Notes: generated by a model from the letters alone, not told the origin. 35,118 nucleotides of DNA from an uncultured Flavobacteriaceae bacterium (GCA_938010765.1 CALLVX010000108.1:1-35118), one strand, 5' to 3'. Shown: positions 5,466-14,617, counted from the stretch's first letter. Translations and numbers: made by a program.

Positions 5466-8400
5466 ATGAGGTGCATCTATATTTTCTTTGCTTTAATACT
5501 CCTGACCGCTTGCACGCAACAGGCAACCGAAGAGCAGGGGAAACTATTCGAAAAGCGTATCGAAACGGGTATCGATTTTAAAAACATCCTGACCGAAAAC
5601 GATTCCCTGAATTACTTCACCTATGGGTACATTTATATGGGGGGCGGCGTCTCCGCCGGGGATATCAATAACGATGGCCTGATCGACCTTTTCTTTACCG
5701 GAAATCAAGTTGCGAATAAATTATACCTGAACAAAGGGGGCATGCAGTTCGAGGATATTACCGAAAAGGCGGGACTGCAAGGCGACGATCGCTGGTATAC
5801 CGGTGTGACCATGACCGATGTAAACAACGACGGTCTTTTGGACATTTATTGTTCGGTAAGCGGAAAATTTGAACCCACACAAAACCAATTGTTCGTCAAC
5901 CAAGGGGATGCGACCTTTAAGGAAGAGGCCGCAGCCTATGGGATTGCCGATGTGGGCAATAGCGTGCAAAGTACTTTTTTCGACTATGATCTAGACGGGG
6001 ATTTAGACCTATATGTGGCCAACTACCCACCAACTCCTTTTAAGTCACCCAACCACTATTATGTTTCCATGCAGCGCTTTCACAAACCCCATGAAAGCGA
6101 CCATTTGTACCGTAATGATGGCGGCAGTTTTACCGATGTTACCGAAGCGGCCGGGGTACGTGGTTTTGGCCTCTCATTGAGTGCTACGGTAGGGGATGTA
6201 AATGCCGATGGTTGGCCCGATATTTATGTCTCGAACGACTTTAGTACCCCCGACTATTTTTATATCAACAATCAGGATGGTACCTTTTCAGAAAAGGCAA
6301 AGACCATGACCAAGAATACATCGTTCTATGGCATGGGAGTCGATATCAGCGATTTTAACAACGACGGCCTGTTAGATATTTTTCAGGTAGATATGTCATC
6401 GCAAGACAACCGCCGCGCCAAGGCCAATATGGCCAGTATGGATCCCGAACTTTTTTGGGGAACCGTCAATGCCGGATTTCACTACCAGTTCATGCAAAAT
6501 AGCCTGCAGCTCAACAATGGAAATCTAAACGATACCGTGCCCGATTTTAGCAATATTTCCCGAATGGCAGGGGTTTCCTCTACCGATTGGAGCTGGGGCC
6601 CTTTATTCGCTGATTTGGATAATGATGGCTGGAAGGACCTTTTCATTTCCAACGGTACAAGGCGGGAAATCAACAACAACGACTATTTTGAAAAAATAAA
6701 CCGCAAGGCCATTACAAAGGATAGTTTATTGCAATTGAGTATGGCCATCCCCTCTGAGAAAATAGACAATTTTGTCTACCGAAATAAAGGCGACCTTACC
6801 TTCGAACAGGTGAACGATGCATGGGGGCTTTCATACGAGGGATTCTCAAATGGGGGGGTATATGCCGATCTTGACAATGATGGGGATTTAGATGTGGTTA
6901 CCAATAATATTGATGATAACGCTACTATTTTTGAGAATAAGAATGTAGCAAACAATCGCTATCTGATGCTTCAATTTACGGGGCCTGAAAAGAACCCTTT
7001 GGGGATAGGGGTAAAAGTAACTGTATTTTCAAAAGGAGAGAAACAATACCAAGAACTGATCATGAGCCGCGGGTTTCAGTCTTCAGTTGCCCCACGATTG
7101 CATTTTGGCCTTGCCGATCGCACCCAAATAGACAGCTTAAAAGTTCAATGGCCCGATGGGAAAATTCAACGGCTGACGAATGTCAATACCAATCAGTTAT
7201 TACAAGTAGCTTATAAAGAGGCAGGCGAAACTAGTAGTGGGTCAATGATGGTCATGGCGAATAATCGTCTTTTCGAAACAGTTGTCGATAGCACACTACT
7301 TCCCTCGTTCGTTCATAAGGAAAATGTGTTCGATGATTTTAAATGGGAGATTCTATTACCCCATAAAATGTCGACCCTAGGCCCCGGATTGGCGAAGGGA
7401 GATTTAAACGGAGACGGCTTGGATGATTTGGTCATGGGCGGTGCCAAAGACCAGGAAACGGCTATTTTTTATCAGACAACGGCAGGGTGGGACCGTCAGC
7501 TGCTACCGGCAATTGAAAATGACAAAGAGTTTGAAGATTTGGATGCGCTTATCTTCGATGCAGATTCCGATGGAGACAATGATCTGTACCTGGTAAGTGG
7601 TGGCAACGAGGTGCTATCCGATTCCCCTCGGTTGCAAGACCGATTGTATGTGAATCTTGGAAACGGAGTTTTTGAAAAAAGCAAGACGGCATTGCCAGAA
7701 ATGATTACCAGCGGAGGACGGGTGCATCCCTTTGATTATGACAAAGACGGGGACTTGGATTTATTCGTTGGCGGAAGGCAAGTACCAAAAGCCTACCCGT
7801 CTCCCCCAAAAAGTTATGTGCTGGAAAATAGAAGTGAGCAAGGAAGGCCCAACTTTGTCGATGTAACCTCTGAAAAGGCTCCGGGCCTAAATGAAATTGG
7901 CATGGTGACCGATGCCAGTTGGGCCGATTACGACAATGACGGCTGGGTAGATCTGCTTCTTACGGGCGAGTGGATGCCGATTACCGTTTTTAAGAACAAC
8001 AAAGGAAGCTTTGAAGAAGCAACCGAAGCGGTCGGACTAGAGAACACAGCAGGCTGGTGGTTTAGTGTTGCTTCGGGTGATTTTGATAAAGATGGGGATA
8101 TTGATTTTGTAGTGGGGAACCTTGGGCTCAACTACAAATACAAGGCGAACGAAAAGGAGAGTTTCGACATTTACTACAACGACTTTGATAAAAGCGGTTC
8201 CAAAGACATTGTATTGAGTTATTTCAATGGAGGAAAAAAATACCCCTTACGTGGCCGCGAATGTAGTTCACAACAAATGCCCGGGATCAAGCGAAAGTTC
8301 GGTAACTACGCCGACTTTTCGGTAGCGACCTTGGAAGATGTGTATACCGAAGAATACTTGGAAAATTCCTTGCATTACCAGGTAAAATCGTTCGCCAGCG

Positions 8401-8753
8401 TGTACTTGGAAAATAGGAATGGTCGCTTTGAACCGCATAGGTTGCCGAATATGGCGCAGCTATCGAGTATCAATCAGCTATTGGTCGAAGATTTTAATAA
8501 AGACACCCATCTCGATGTTTTGATCGTGGGAAATTTGCATGGATCTGAAGTAGAAACCCCTCGGAACGATGCAAGCAATGGTTTACTGCTTCTTGGGAAT
8601 GGGAAAGGCGAATTCAACCCCATGACCGCATTGGAAAGCGGCTTTTTTGTAGACGGGGATACCAAGGACATGGCGAAGATCGACATCAAGGGTACGCCCT
8701 ATATTGTGGCGGTTAAAAACAACGAAGCACCTCAATTGGTCAAAATTCGTTGA
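5466..8753 (+). CDS. FG-GAP/VCBS-repeat lipoprotein with ASPIC/UnbV domain
   Basis: Large surface or periplasmic lipoprotein of 1095 residues. Start: the frame is open from 5430, but the ATG at 5466 gives a clean signal MRCIYIFFALILLTAC with lipobox LTAC. The body is two beta-propeller halves of FG-GAP/VCBS repeats with calcium-type loops such as DINNDGLIDLFF, DYDLDGDLDLYVAN, DLDNDGDLDVVTNN and DYDKDGDLDLFVGG. Between them (about residues 500-590) is an ASPIC/UnbV domain (GIGVKVTVFSKGEKQYQE, then a LHFGLADRTQIDSLKVQWPD stretch). This CRTAC1-like architecture is common in Bacteroidota, often near polysaccharide-use genes, and its exact role is unknown; adhesion or glycan binding is usually supposed. 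No SusC/D pair is next to it here. Long intact frame, no damage seen. Confidence 0.9.
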   Translation: MRCIYIFFALILLTACTQQATEEQGKLFEKRIETGIDFKNILTENDSLNYFTYGYIYMGGGVSAGDINNDGLIDLFFTGNQVANKLYLNKGGMQFEDITEKAGLQGDDRWYTGVTMTDVNNDGLLDIYCSVSGKFEPTQNQLFVNQGDATFKEEAAAYGIADVGNSVQSTFFDYDLDGDLDLYVANYPPTPFKSPNHYYVSMQRFHKPHESDHLYRNDGGSFTDVTEAAGVRGFGLSLSATVGDVNADGWPDIYVSNDFSTPDYFYINNQDGTFSEKAKTMTKNTSFYGMGVDISDFNNDGLLDIFQVDMSSQDNRRAKANMASMDPELFWGTVNAGFHYQFMQNSLQLNNGNLNDTVPDFSNISRMAGVSSTDWSWGPLFADLDNDGWKDLFISNGTRREINNNDYFEKINRKAITKDSLLQLSMAIPSEKIDNFVYRNKGDLTFEQVNDAWGLSYEGFSNGGVYADLDNDGDLDVVTNNIDDNATIFENKNVANNRYLMLQFTGPEKNPLGIGVKVTVFSKGEKQYQELIMSRGFQSSVAPRLHFGLADRTQIDSLKVQWPDGKIQRLTNVNTNQLLQVAYKEAGETSSGSMMVMANNRLFETVVDSTLLPSFVHKENVFDDFKWEILLPHKMSTLGPGLAKGDLNGDGLDDLVMGGAKDQETAIFYQTTAGWDRQLLPAIENDKEFEDLDALIFDADSDGDNDLYLVSGGNEVLSDSPRLQDRLYVNLGNGVFEKSKTALPEMITSGGRVHPFDYDKDGDLDLFVGGRQVPKAYPSPPKSYVLENRSEQGRPNFVDVTSEKAPGLNEIGMVTDASWADYDNDGWVDLLLTGEWMPITVFKNNKGSFEEATEAVGLENTAGWWFSVASGDFDKDGDIDFVVGNLGLNYKYKANEKESFDIYYNDFDKSGSKDIVLSYFNGGKKYPLRGRECSSQQMPGIKRKFGNYADFSVATLEDVYTEEYLENSLHYQVKSFASVYLENRNGRFEPHRLPNMAQLSSINQLLVEDFNKDTHLDVLIVGNLHGSEVETPRNDASNGLLLLGNGKGEFNPMTALESGFFVDGDTKDMAKIDIKGTPYIVAVKNNEAPQLVKIR

Positions 8754-8816
8754 AATATTAGGTATTTCCTTGCAGTGGCCAAAGTACATTTTATTTGTCG
8801 ATAATGGGCTGTATTC

Positions 8817-9185
8817 AATAGTGACAATCGTAATCGGTCTGTGAGTCCGAGCTTGTTGAAACCCCTTCAAAGCTGTTTTAAATTTTTTCAACAACTCATT
8901 AAATAGTGATAATTCTAAGCAATCTGTCAGTCCGAGCTTGTCGAGGACCCATTAAAACCTATTTTTCAAATCGTTTTGATAGTCAATGGAATACCGATTG
9001 ATAGTCAATGGAATACCGACAATTACAGGCATGATCGTCAGATTTAGCTTGTCGAAACCCCGTAGAAATTAGCTTTTCAAGTTCTTTTAGCAACGCTATT
9101 TAATAGCGATAATTGGAAGCGGATTGCCGGGTCGAGCGTAGTCGAGACCTATTTTGGGCAAGCTATTTAAAAAACGGTTCAAAAG
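8817..9185 (+). repeat. Four degenerate ~88-bp tandem units carrying a TCGAGC/GTCGAG motif
   Basis: Units begin with AATAGTGACAAT-like sequence at 8817, 8902, 9012 and 9102. About 25-30 bp later each has the motif GTCCGAGCTTGTCGA (variants at 8837-8863, 8922-8949, 9033-9059 and 9121-9150), then CC and an A/T-rich stretch with TTTTCAA. Spacing is 85, 110 and 90 bp; the 110 equals 88 plus the 22-bp duplication. The CGAGC-TTGT-CGAG core is an imperfect palindrome. Confidence 0.7.
8976..9019 (+). repeat. 22-bp perfect tandem duplication
   Basis: TTGATAGTCAATGGAATACC plus GA, twice in a row without a mismatch. It accounts for the longer second spacing in the surrounding repeat array. Confidence 0.9.
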
Positions 9186-9250
9186 GGTACGAGCCGCGAT
9201 GCAGCTTCTTTACTCGATAATTGAGATTTATAATGCTCCGACGCCAGAAA

Positions 9251-9325
9251 GACGAGTGTTCAGGCAGGCCTGTACGACAAGTGTTCAGATTGGCCTGCAC
9301 TACAAGTATTCAGACAGGCTTGCGT
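9251..9325 (+). repeat. Three imperfect 25-bp tandem repeats
   Basis: Consensus GACAAGTGTTCAGA followed by NNGGCCTGCAC; units at 9251-9275, 9276-9300 and 9301-9325 each differ at several positions. The inner part resembles the TGCAGATAGGCTT segments at 5300 and 11471. Confidence 0.85.
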
Positions 9326-9416
9326 CGAAATCAATGTTAAATTTCCTTTTAATGCCAGGTGGGCTTGCCCCGAGGTAGTATACCGATATAAAACCGCTAA
9401 CTAACTTTTCTAAACC

Positions 9417-9432
9417 AAAAAGGCGCTTGCCT
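9417..9432 (-). terminator. Possible weak terminator of the kinase gene
   Basis: On the minus strand AGGC-AAGC-GCCT followed by a U-tract (four As on the plus strand, with more As nearby), overlapping the stop codon. A 4-bp stem is short, hence the low score. Confidence 0.3.
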
Positions 9433-10510
9433 AATCAATAGCTGCTAACTTTTCAATAATGGTTTTTCGCATATAATCTTCCTCGCATAATACCTTTTCA
9501 GTAAAATTAAAAAGACTGCGGCAGCGATCGAGGTTTTGATTCTCATAGGCTACCTTGTAGTAGATATTGTTGTTCAGGAAATCGGTAAGGGCGCGAAGGC
9601 CATGTAAAAATGGCATCAAAATGGCCCCCATGACCAAAGCATCCAATTCTGTCTGCTGTAAGAACGGTTTATTTAGGGCCAGCCCATCAATAAAAGCTTC
9701 GAACAAAGGTTTGTTAAAAGTAATTTTGGAATGTTCTTGCTCATCCTCTGCGGCTGTATTCGCAATGGTCCGAACGGCATCTCCAAAATCATAGTGAAAA
9801 TAACCCTGCATTAAAGTATCTAGGTCAATAAGACAAAGGGCTTTGTTGCCGTTTTTTGAGAATAGGATATTATTGAGCTTTGTGTCGTTGTGACAAACCC
9901 TTAAAGGTAGGTCCGTTACGGGTATTTCCGATAATTTCTTGAGTGTTTTGTTGGCAAAGGCGATTGCTTCTTTAGCAAGATCCGTTTTTCCGTTTTTCGC
10001 CTTTTTAAGTGCTCGCGTGAATTGTAAACTTCGTTTTTCTAGATTGTGAAAATCTGGAATTGTATCAACATATTTAGAAGGGTCGGCCGCTTTTAACAAC
10101 AGGTGAAACTCACCAATGATTCTACCCGCTTCTTTGGCAACGCCCGTTTCTTGTGTGATGTCATAGGCCGTACTGTTCGAAATATAGGTCATTACTCTCC
10201 AGAAGCCATGTTCGGAATGTTCTAGAAATGCTCTTCCTTCTTTGGTGGGGACCAATTCTATTTCCGTGTAACTAGTACTATGAAGGTGCGAAAAGGCATT
10301 TTGAATATTACCCATAAGCCCTTCGACATTCGGGAACACTGTATGGTTGATTCTTTGGAGAATATACAATGGGCCATCACCATGTAAAATTAAAAAAGTA
10401 TCATTGATAAGCCCTTGGGTAAGTGGCTCGAAATGGTATTCCATTTCAGGAACCCTAAATCGAGCCAATAGCTTGTTTACTATATTTGGCGTGTATTTTT
10501 CTATTGCCAT
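9431..10510 (-). CDS. Aminoglycoside-phosphotransferase-fold sugar kinase (NahK-like)
   Basis: A 359-residue protein of the APH/choline-kinase fold. The catalytic loop is VCHNDTKLNNILF (Brenner motif H-x-D-x-x-x-x-N, about residues 208-220), followed by the metal-binding LIDLDTLMQGYFHYDFGD. The length and the phrase LTQGLINDTF near the N-terminus match the bacterial N-acetylhexosamine 1-kinase group (NahK), often misannotated as mucin desulfatase. It is translated after, and overlaps by 10 bp, the nucleotidyltransferase gene, so the pair could turn GlcNAc/GalNAc into the 1-phosphate and then a nucleotide sugar. A GH109 enzyme across the divergent promoter supports GalNAc as substrate. Substrate is inference; family assignment is firm. 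Confidence 0.8.
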   Translation of the reverse strand: MAIEKYTPNIVNKLLARFRVPEMEYHFEPLTQGLINDTFLILHGDGPLYILQRINHTVFPNVEGLMGNIQNAFSHLHSTSYTEIELVPTKEGRAFLEHSEHGFWRVMTYISNSTAYDITQETGVAKEAGRIIGEFHLLLKAADPSKYVDTIPDFHNLEKRSLQFTRALKKAKNGKTDLAKEAIAFANKTLKKLSEIPVTDLPLRVCHNDTKLNNILFSKNGNKALCLIDLDTLMQGYFHYDFGDAVRTIANTAAEDEQEHSKITFNKPLFEAFIDGLALNKPFLQQTELDALVMGAILMPFLHGLRALTDFLNNNIYYKVAYENQNLDRCRSLFNFTEKVLCEEDYMRKTIIEKLAAID

Positions 10511-11382
10511 AAGGGCGATATATACTGGCCCTCACTGGTTTTTTGCGCCAGACTAGCCACGGCAACTTCACGGTCGCTAGCATAGGTTACTCCAAACCAT
10601 TGTCCTTGCGAGGGTACTACTTTCACTTCGGCAAGACCATCTTTTAGCATTTTCTGTACGGTTTTTGGAATGTAGAGCTCACTCGTTTTAATCATATGAT
10701 CGTCTTGTAAAAATTCACGGAACTCGGTTTCGATAACCTCAAAGATAGAAGGTCTGCAAATCCAAAAGTTCATGCTGGCAAGTTCATCACCTGTATATTC
10801 CATACCTGAATCGGCATCGACTACCACTGTGCCTTTCTGCTCTAATTTTAAGCGTTCATCTACCGAGATCAAGTCATCTCCGTCTGTCATGCAAACCCCT
10901 CTAGATACCGATCCGTGCTCGGAAAGGGTGTCTTTAAGGGTGTAGCCCACCAAAGCATACTGGTTTCCAGTAAATTCCCTCATGAATTTTGCGGCATTGG
11001 CATAGGCCGATTGTCCGTAAAAGTCGTCCGCATTGATGACGCAAAAAGGTCCGTCAATTACATTTCTTGCCGTCCATACCGCATGGGCAGTGCCCCATGG
11101 TTTGGGTCTTTCTCCCGTAAATTCTACTCCGTCCGGAAGATCGGTAATTTCTTGTGCAAGTACGTTTAATTTGATATTATCTGGAAGTCTCCCTTCAAGA
11201 TGCTCTTGTAAAAAGGAGACGTTTTCTTTTTTGGTAATAACCACTATATGGTCAAACCCATTCTGGATGGCATCGTACATCGCGAACTCCATTAGGAATT
11301 CTCCTTTCGGTCCCAAATCATCAAATTGCTTTAATTTTCCATATCTGCTTCCGCTTCCTGCGGCCATTAATAGTAAGGTCAT
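10501..11382 (-). CDS. Sugar-nucleotide nucleotidyltransferase
   Basis: NTP_transferase-type protein of 293 residues. Near the N-terminus is LLLMAAGSGSRYGKLKQFDD, the G-x-G-x-R-x-x-K nucleotide-binding signature with the Lys placed to contact the sugar phosphate. The acidic metal-binding part is VINADDFYG (about residue 118). The C-terminal third (IKTSELYIPKTVQKMLKDG, then EVKVVPSQGQWFGVTYASDR) is typical of this Bacteroidota subgroup. It is first in a two-gene operon with the kinase, and is expected to make a UDP- or other NDP-amino sugar from the kinase product. A good -7 box, TACTTTTG, lies on the minus strand at 11410-11403, about 20 bp before the start codon. Confidence 0.8.
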   Translation of the reverse strand: MTLLLMAAGSGSRYGKLKQFDDLGPKGEFLMEFAMYDAIQNGFDHIVVITKKENVSFLQEHLEGRLPDNIKLNVLAQEITDLPDGVEFTGERPKPWGTAHAVWTARNVIDGPFCVINADDFYGQSAYANAAKFMREFTGNQYALVGYTLKDTLSEHGSVSRGVCMTDGDDLISVDERLKLEQKGTVVVDADSGMEYTGDELASMNFWICRPSIFEVIETEFREFLQDDHMIKTSELYIPKTVQKMLKDGLAEVKVVPSQGQWFGVTYASDREVAVASLAQKTSEGQYISPLWQ

Positions 11383-11402
11383 ATGCTTCCAAATTTAAGT
11401 TG

Positions 11403-11410
11403 CAAAAGTA
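11403..11410 (-). promoter_or_regulatory. -7 box of the nucleotidyltransferase-kinase operon
   Basis: TACTTTTG on the minus strand fits the Bacteroidota consensus TAnnTTTG exactly. The -33 region is T-rich but has no clear TTTG. Confidence 0.5.
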
Positions 11411-11426
11411 AGTGATTGATTTAAAA

Positions 11427-11446
11427 AAAACATACTCCCAATTGTT
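11427..11446 (+). promoter_or_regulatory. Candidate operator, copy 1 (AAAACATACTCCCA + ATTGTT)
   Basis: In the divergent promoter region of the kinase and GH109 operons, just upstream of the minus-strand -7 box. The same 20 bases, inverted and with one extra A, occur at 14790-14810. An exact repeat of this length at two promoters of one locus suggests a shared regulator site. The regulator is unknown. Confidence 0.45.
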
Positions 11447-11555
11447 TACTTTCCAATAAAAAGTGCCATATGCAGATAGGCTTGTAAAGATTTTCATAAA
11501 TTAACCCAATGGTTTTATACCTGTAACAATTACCAACCTAATAAATCGTACACTT

Positions 11556-12914
11556 ATGAGTTCTCGAAGAGCATTTATTCAAAAATCGGCCCTAGTTGGT
11601 GCTGGTATTGCGACAATTCCTAGCTATGGCTATGGAATGTTCAATGCGAAACCAGCTGAAAAACTCAATGTCGGACTTATTGGAGTCGGACTTCGGGGTA
11701 CGAACCATCTTGAAAATCTTTTGTTACGTAAAGATGTAAATGTGACTGCAGTTTGCGATGTAGATCCAACGAAAATTATCATTGCCAAAGATTTGATTTC
11801 CAAAGCGGGAGGTAAAACCCCCACCACTTTTGGAAGTAATGATCTTGATTATAGGAACTTATTGGAATTAAAAGATGTAGATGCGGTAATCATTGCAACC
11901 CCTTGGTTGTGGCACACCCGAATGACAGTTGATGCGATGAAGGCAGGGAAATATGCGGGGGTCGAAGTGTCGGCTTCCAATACCTTGGAAGAGTGTTGGG
12001 ATTTGGTCAATACCCATGAAGAAACAGGAACCCATATGATGATTTTAGAAAATGTAAACTACCGAAGGGATATTTTGGCCGTGCTGAATATGGTAAGGCA
12101 AAATGTATTTGGAGAACTGGTGCATTTTAGATGTGGTTATCAGCACGATTTGCGGGAAGTAAAATTCAATAATGGGAAGCAACCCTATGGCGGTGGGGTC
12201 GAATTTGGTGAGAAAGCCATTTCTGAGGCCAAATGGCGTACCGAACATTCGGTAAAACGAAATGCAGATGTGTACCCCACACATGGTTTGGGGCCAATTG
12301 CTGCCATGGCCGATATTAATCGGGGCAACCGTTTTGTTTCAATGACCGCTCATGCTACCAAGGGAATAGGCTTGCATAATTATGTTGTTGAGAAAGGAGG
12401 GGAAAACCACCCAAATGCCAAGGTAAAGTTCAAACAAGGTGATGTGATTACCTCTACCTTGGATACTGCCAATGGCGAGACCATTATCATTACCCACGAT
12501 TGTAATTTGCCAAGACCTTATTCGCTTGGCTTTCGGGTACAGGGCGCCAAGGGACTTTGGGAGAAAGACGGGAACCGTATTTATGTAGAAGGAAATTCAA
12601 AAGCGCATTCATGGGATGCCGATGCCGATTGGCTCGCAAAATATGACCACCCCCTATGGCAAAAATATGGGGAATACGCCGAGAATGCCGGTCATGGCGG
12701 TATGGATTTCTTTGTAATCAACTCATTTGTCGAATCGGCCAAAGCAAACATAGCACCTCCGATGGATGCCTATGATGCCGCCGCATGGAGTGCTGTGACT
12801 CCTTTATCCGAAGCGTCGATAGCCAACAACGGGGCTCCTCAAGATTTTCCCGATTTTACCCGTGGCCTATGGATTAAAAGGGCCCCCTACGATTGGATAA
12901 AGGAGACGTACTAG
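11556..12914 (+). CDS. GH109 alpha-N-acetylgalactosaminidase
   Basis: A 452-residue Gfo/Idh/MocA-fold glycosidase that removes terminal alpha-GalNAc by an NAD-dependent redox mechanism. A Tat signal starts the protein (SSRRAFIQKSALVGAG), so it is exported folded, cofactor bound. The Rossmann motif is VGLIGVGLRG, about residue 39. In place of the EKP triad of ordinary Gfo/Idh dehydrogenases it has GVEVSASNTLEECWDL. The blocks ENVNYRRDILAVLNMVR, FGELVHFRCGYQHDLREV, EAKWRTEH, YPTHGLGPIAAMADINRGNR and AGHGGMDFF are those I know from the characterised Elizabethkingia enzyme that gives blood-group A to O conversion. The SSS symporter follows 58 bp later, and the sugar kinase operon diverges upstream. 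Confidence 0.9.
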   Translation: MSSRRAFIQKSALVGAGIATIPSYGYGMFNAKPAEKLNVGLIGVGLRGTNHLENLLLRKDVNVTAVCDVDPTKIIIAKDLISKAGGKTPTTFGSNDLDYRNLLELKDVDAVIIATPWLWHTRMTVDAMKAGKYAGVEVSASNTLEECWDLVNTHEETGTHMMILENVNYRRDILAVLNMVRQNVFGELVHFRCGYQHDLREVKFNNGKQPYGGGVEFGEKAISEAKWRTEHSVKRNADVYPTHGLGPIAAMADINRGNRFVSMTAHATKGIGLHNYVVEKGGENHPNAKVKFKQGDVITSTLDTANGETIIITHDCNLPRPYSLGFRVQGAKGLWEKDGNRIYVEGNSKAHSWDADADWLAKYDHPLWQKYGEYAENAGHGGMDFFVINSFVESAKANIAPPMDAYDAAAWSAVTPLSEASIANNGAPQDFPDFTRGLWIKRAPYDWIKETY

Positions 12915-12972
12915 AAAAAAGGCTCCAAAAACATTTTGAACAAGGAATATAACCGACTAAATATTTTATTTC

Positions 12973-14598
12973 ATGAAAGGACTTGATACATTTGATTGGG
13001 TGGTCATCGCTGCCTATTTTCTCATACTATTGGGGGTTGCTTGGTGGGTCATCAAACAGAAACAAAAAAATACGGAAGACTATTTTCTTGCCGGAAGGAA
13101 TATGGGGTGGTTTATAGTAGGGGCCTCAATTTTTGCCTCCAATATCGGTTCGGAACATGTGGTCGGCCTAGCGGGGAATGGCGCAGGAGATAAAATGCCC
13201 CTGCTTATTTATGAATTGCATGCATGGATCGTGTTGATGTTAGGATGGGTCTTTTTGCCCTTTTATGCTAGGAGTGGTGTTTTTACGATGCCCGAGTTTC
13301 TTGAGAAAAGGTTCGATGCTCGTTCGCGTTGGGTACTCTCGGTCGTTTCCTTGATTGCTTATATTCTTACCAAAGTTTCCGTTACTATATACGCAGGTGG
13401 AGTGGTTGTATCTGCCTTGTTGGGAATTCCATTTTGGATCGGGGCCGTGGCCACTGTAGTTTTGACCGGGCTATATACCGTACTAGGGGGGATGCGCGCA
13501 GTGGTGTACACCGAGACTATTCAAGCGATTGTACTGGTTATGGGAGCGGGGGTACTTACTGTTATGGGTTTGGATGCCGTTGGCGGATGGGGCGAATTAA
13601 AGGAGACCGTAGGGGTCGATTATTTTAATATGTGGCGACCTAATTCGGATCCCGATTACCCTTGGCTTCCATTATTTTTAACCAGTACTATTGTAGGTAT
13701 ATGGTATTGGTGTACCGATCAAGTGATCGTACAACGTGTTTTGACCGCTAAGAATATTAAAGAAGGGCGACGGGGCAGTATTTTTGGGGCCCTTTTAAAA
13801 CTGTTGCCGGTTTTTTTATTTCTAATCCCGGGAGTAGTGGCCTTGGCCTTAAAAATGCAAGGAAAACTCGATTGGGACAACCCAGATGAGGCATTTCCTG
13901 TTTTGATGAGCAATCTGTTGCCTTCCGGACTTCGAGGTTTGGTAGCAGCGGGATTGTTGGCGGCCTTGATGAGCTCTTTGGCCTCCGTTTTTAATTCATG
14001 TTCTACCTTGTTTACCTTGGATATTTATAAGAAATTAAAACCTAATAAGCCAGAGGAAGAATTGGTGAAAACAGGTCGGATCGCTACCTTTTTTGTAGTA
14101 GGGTTGGGGCTTTTATGGATTCCCGTCATTTCCCGCCTGTCCGATGGGTTGTATGAATACCTACAAAATGTACAGGCCTATATTTCGCCTCCGATAACGG
14201 CCGTATTCTTATTGGGTATATTTTACAAACGAATAAATGCAAACGGTGCGATTGCTACCTTGGTGGGTGGTTTGATCATCGGTTTTTCAAAATTAACCTT
14301 GGAAATTACGAAATCGAGTTTTACCGAAGGGAGTTTCCTGTTCAATATCGCAGATATCAACTGGTTGGTTTTTGGGGCTTATTTCTTTGCAATATGTGTG
14401 GCAATCGCCGTAACTGTAAGCATGTTTTATCCAAAACCTTCAGAAGCGCAATTACAAGGGCTTACTTTCGGAACCGTGAGCGCCGAGCAGAAAGCCGCAA
14501 ACAAATCGAGTTACAATGTTTGGGACATTGTTGCTTCGGTACTGGTAATTGTAGTCGTGCTTTATATAATGCTTTCTTTTAGTACTTTATCGCTATGA
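12973..14598 (+). CDS. Sodium:solute symporter (SSS/SGLT-type)
   Basis: Inner-membrane transporter of 541 residues with about 14 hydrophobic segments. Family features: an N-terminal helix FDWVVIAAYFLILLGVAWWV, then DYFLAGRNMGWFIVGASIFA, SNIGSEHVVGLAG, and the mid-protein IWYWCTDQVIVQRVLTAKN, which is the sodium/galactose-type signature. It probably takes up the monosaccharide released by the GH109 enzyme, that is GalNAc or a related sugar, in symport with sodium. It is downstream of and co-oriented with the GH109 gene, so likely the same transcript. Substrate is inferred from context only. Confidence 0.85.
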   Translation: MKGLDTFDWVVIAAYFLILLGVAWWVIKQKQKNTEDYFLAGRNMGWFIVGASIFASNIGSEHVVGLAGNGAGDKMPLLIYELHAWIVLMLGWVFLPFYARSGVFTMPEFLEKRFDARSRWVLSVVSLIAYILTKVSVTIYAGGVVVSALLGIPFWIGAVATVVLTGLYTVLGGMRAVVYTETIQAIVLVMGAGVLTVMGLDAVGGWGELKETVGVDYFNMWRPNSDPDYPWLPLFLTSTIVGIWYWCTDQVIVQRVLTAKNIKEGRRGSIFGALLKLLPVFLFLIPGVVALALKMQGKLDWDNPDEAFPVLMSNLLPSGLRGLVAAGLLAALMSSLASVFNSCSTLFTLDIYKKLKPNKPEEELVKTGRIATFFVVGLGLLWIPVISRLSDGLYEYLQNVQAYISPPITAVFLLGIFYKRINANGAIATLVGGLIIGFSKLTLEITKSSFTEGSFLFNIADINWLVFGAYFFAICVAIAVTVSMFYPKPSEAQLQGLTFGTVSAEQKAANKSSYNVWDIVASVLVIVVVLYIMLSFSTLSL

Positions 14599-14617
14599 AG
14601 TGATTTGAACTTTTTGG
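14597..14617 (+). repeat. 21-bp repeat GAAGTGATTTGAA..., copy 1
   Basis: GAAGTGATTTGAA, then C, then TTTTTGG. It recurs at 17150-17170 with one difference. It follows the symporter stop codon directly. The rest of 14599-14866 holds only the operator-like copy at 14790 and the leader of the next gene. Confidence 0.4.

Larger units (their letters stand above)
8755..9430. other. Gene-free block of degenerate tandem repeats
   Basis: I see no credible gene in these 676 bases; the 74-residue frame at 9154-9378 runs through a tandem repeat and is likely chance. The block holds four copies of a degenerate ~88-bp unit, a 22-bp tandem duplication and three copies of a 25-bp unit, listed separately. 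Confidence 0.7.

Noticed and set aside
5284..5469. 61-residue frame before the FG-GAP lipoprotein.
   Set aside because: Low-complexity hydrophobic reading of an AT-rich leader that overlaps the real start at 5466.
9154..9378. 74-residue plus-strand frame.
   Set aside because: It spans the 25-bp tandem repeats and its sequence is of repeat type, with no family resemblance.
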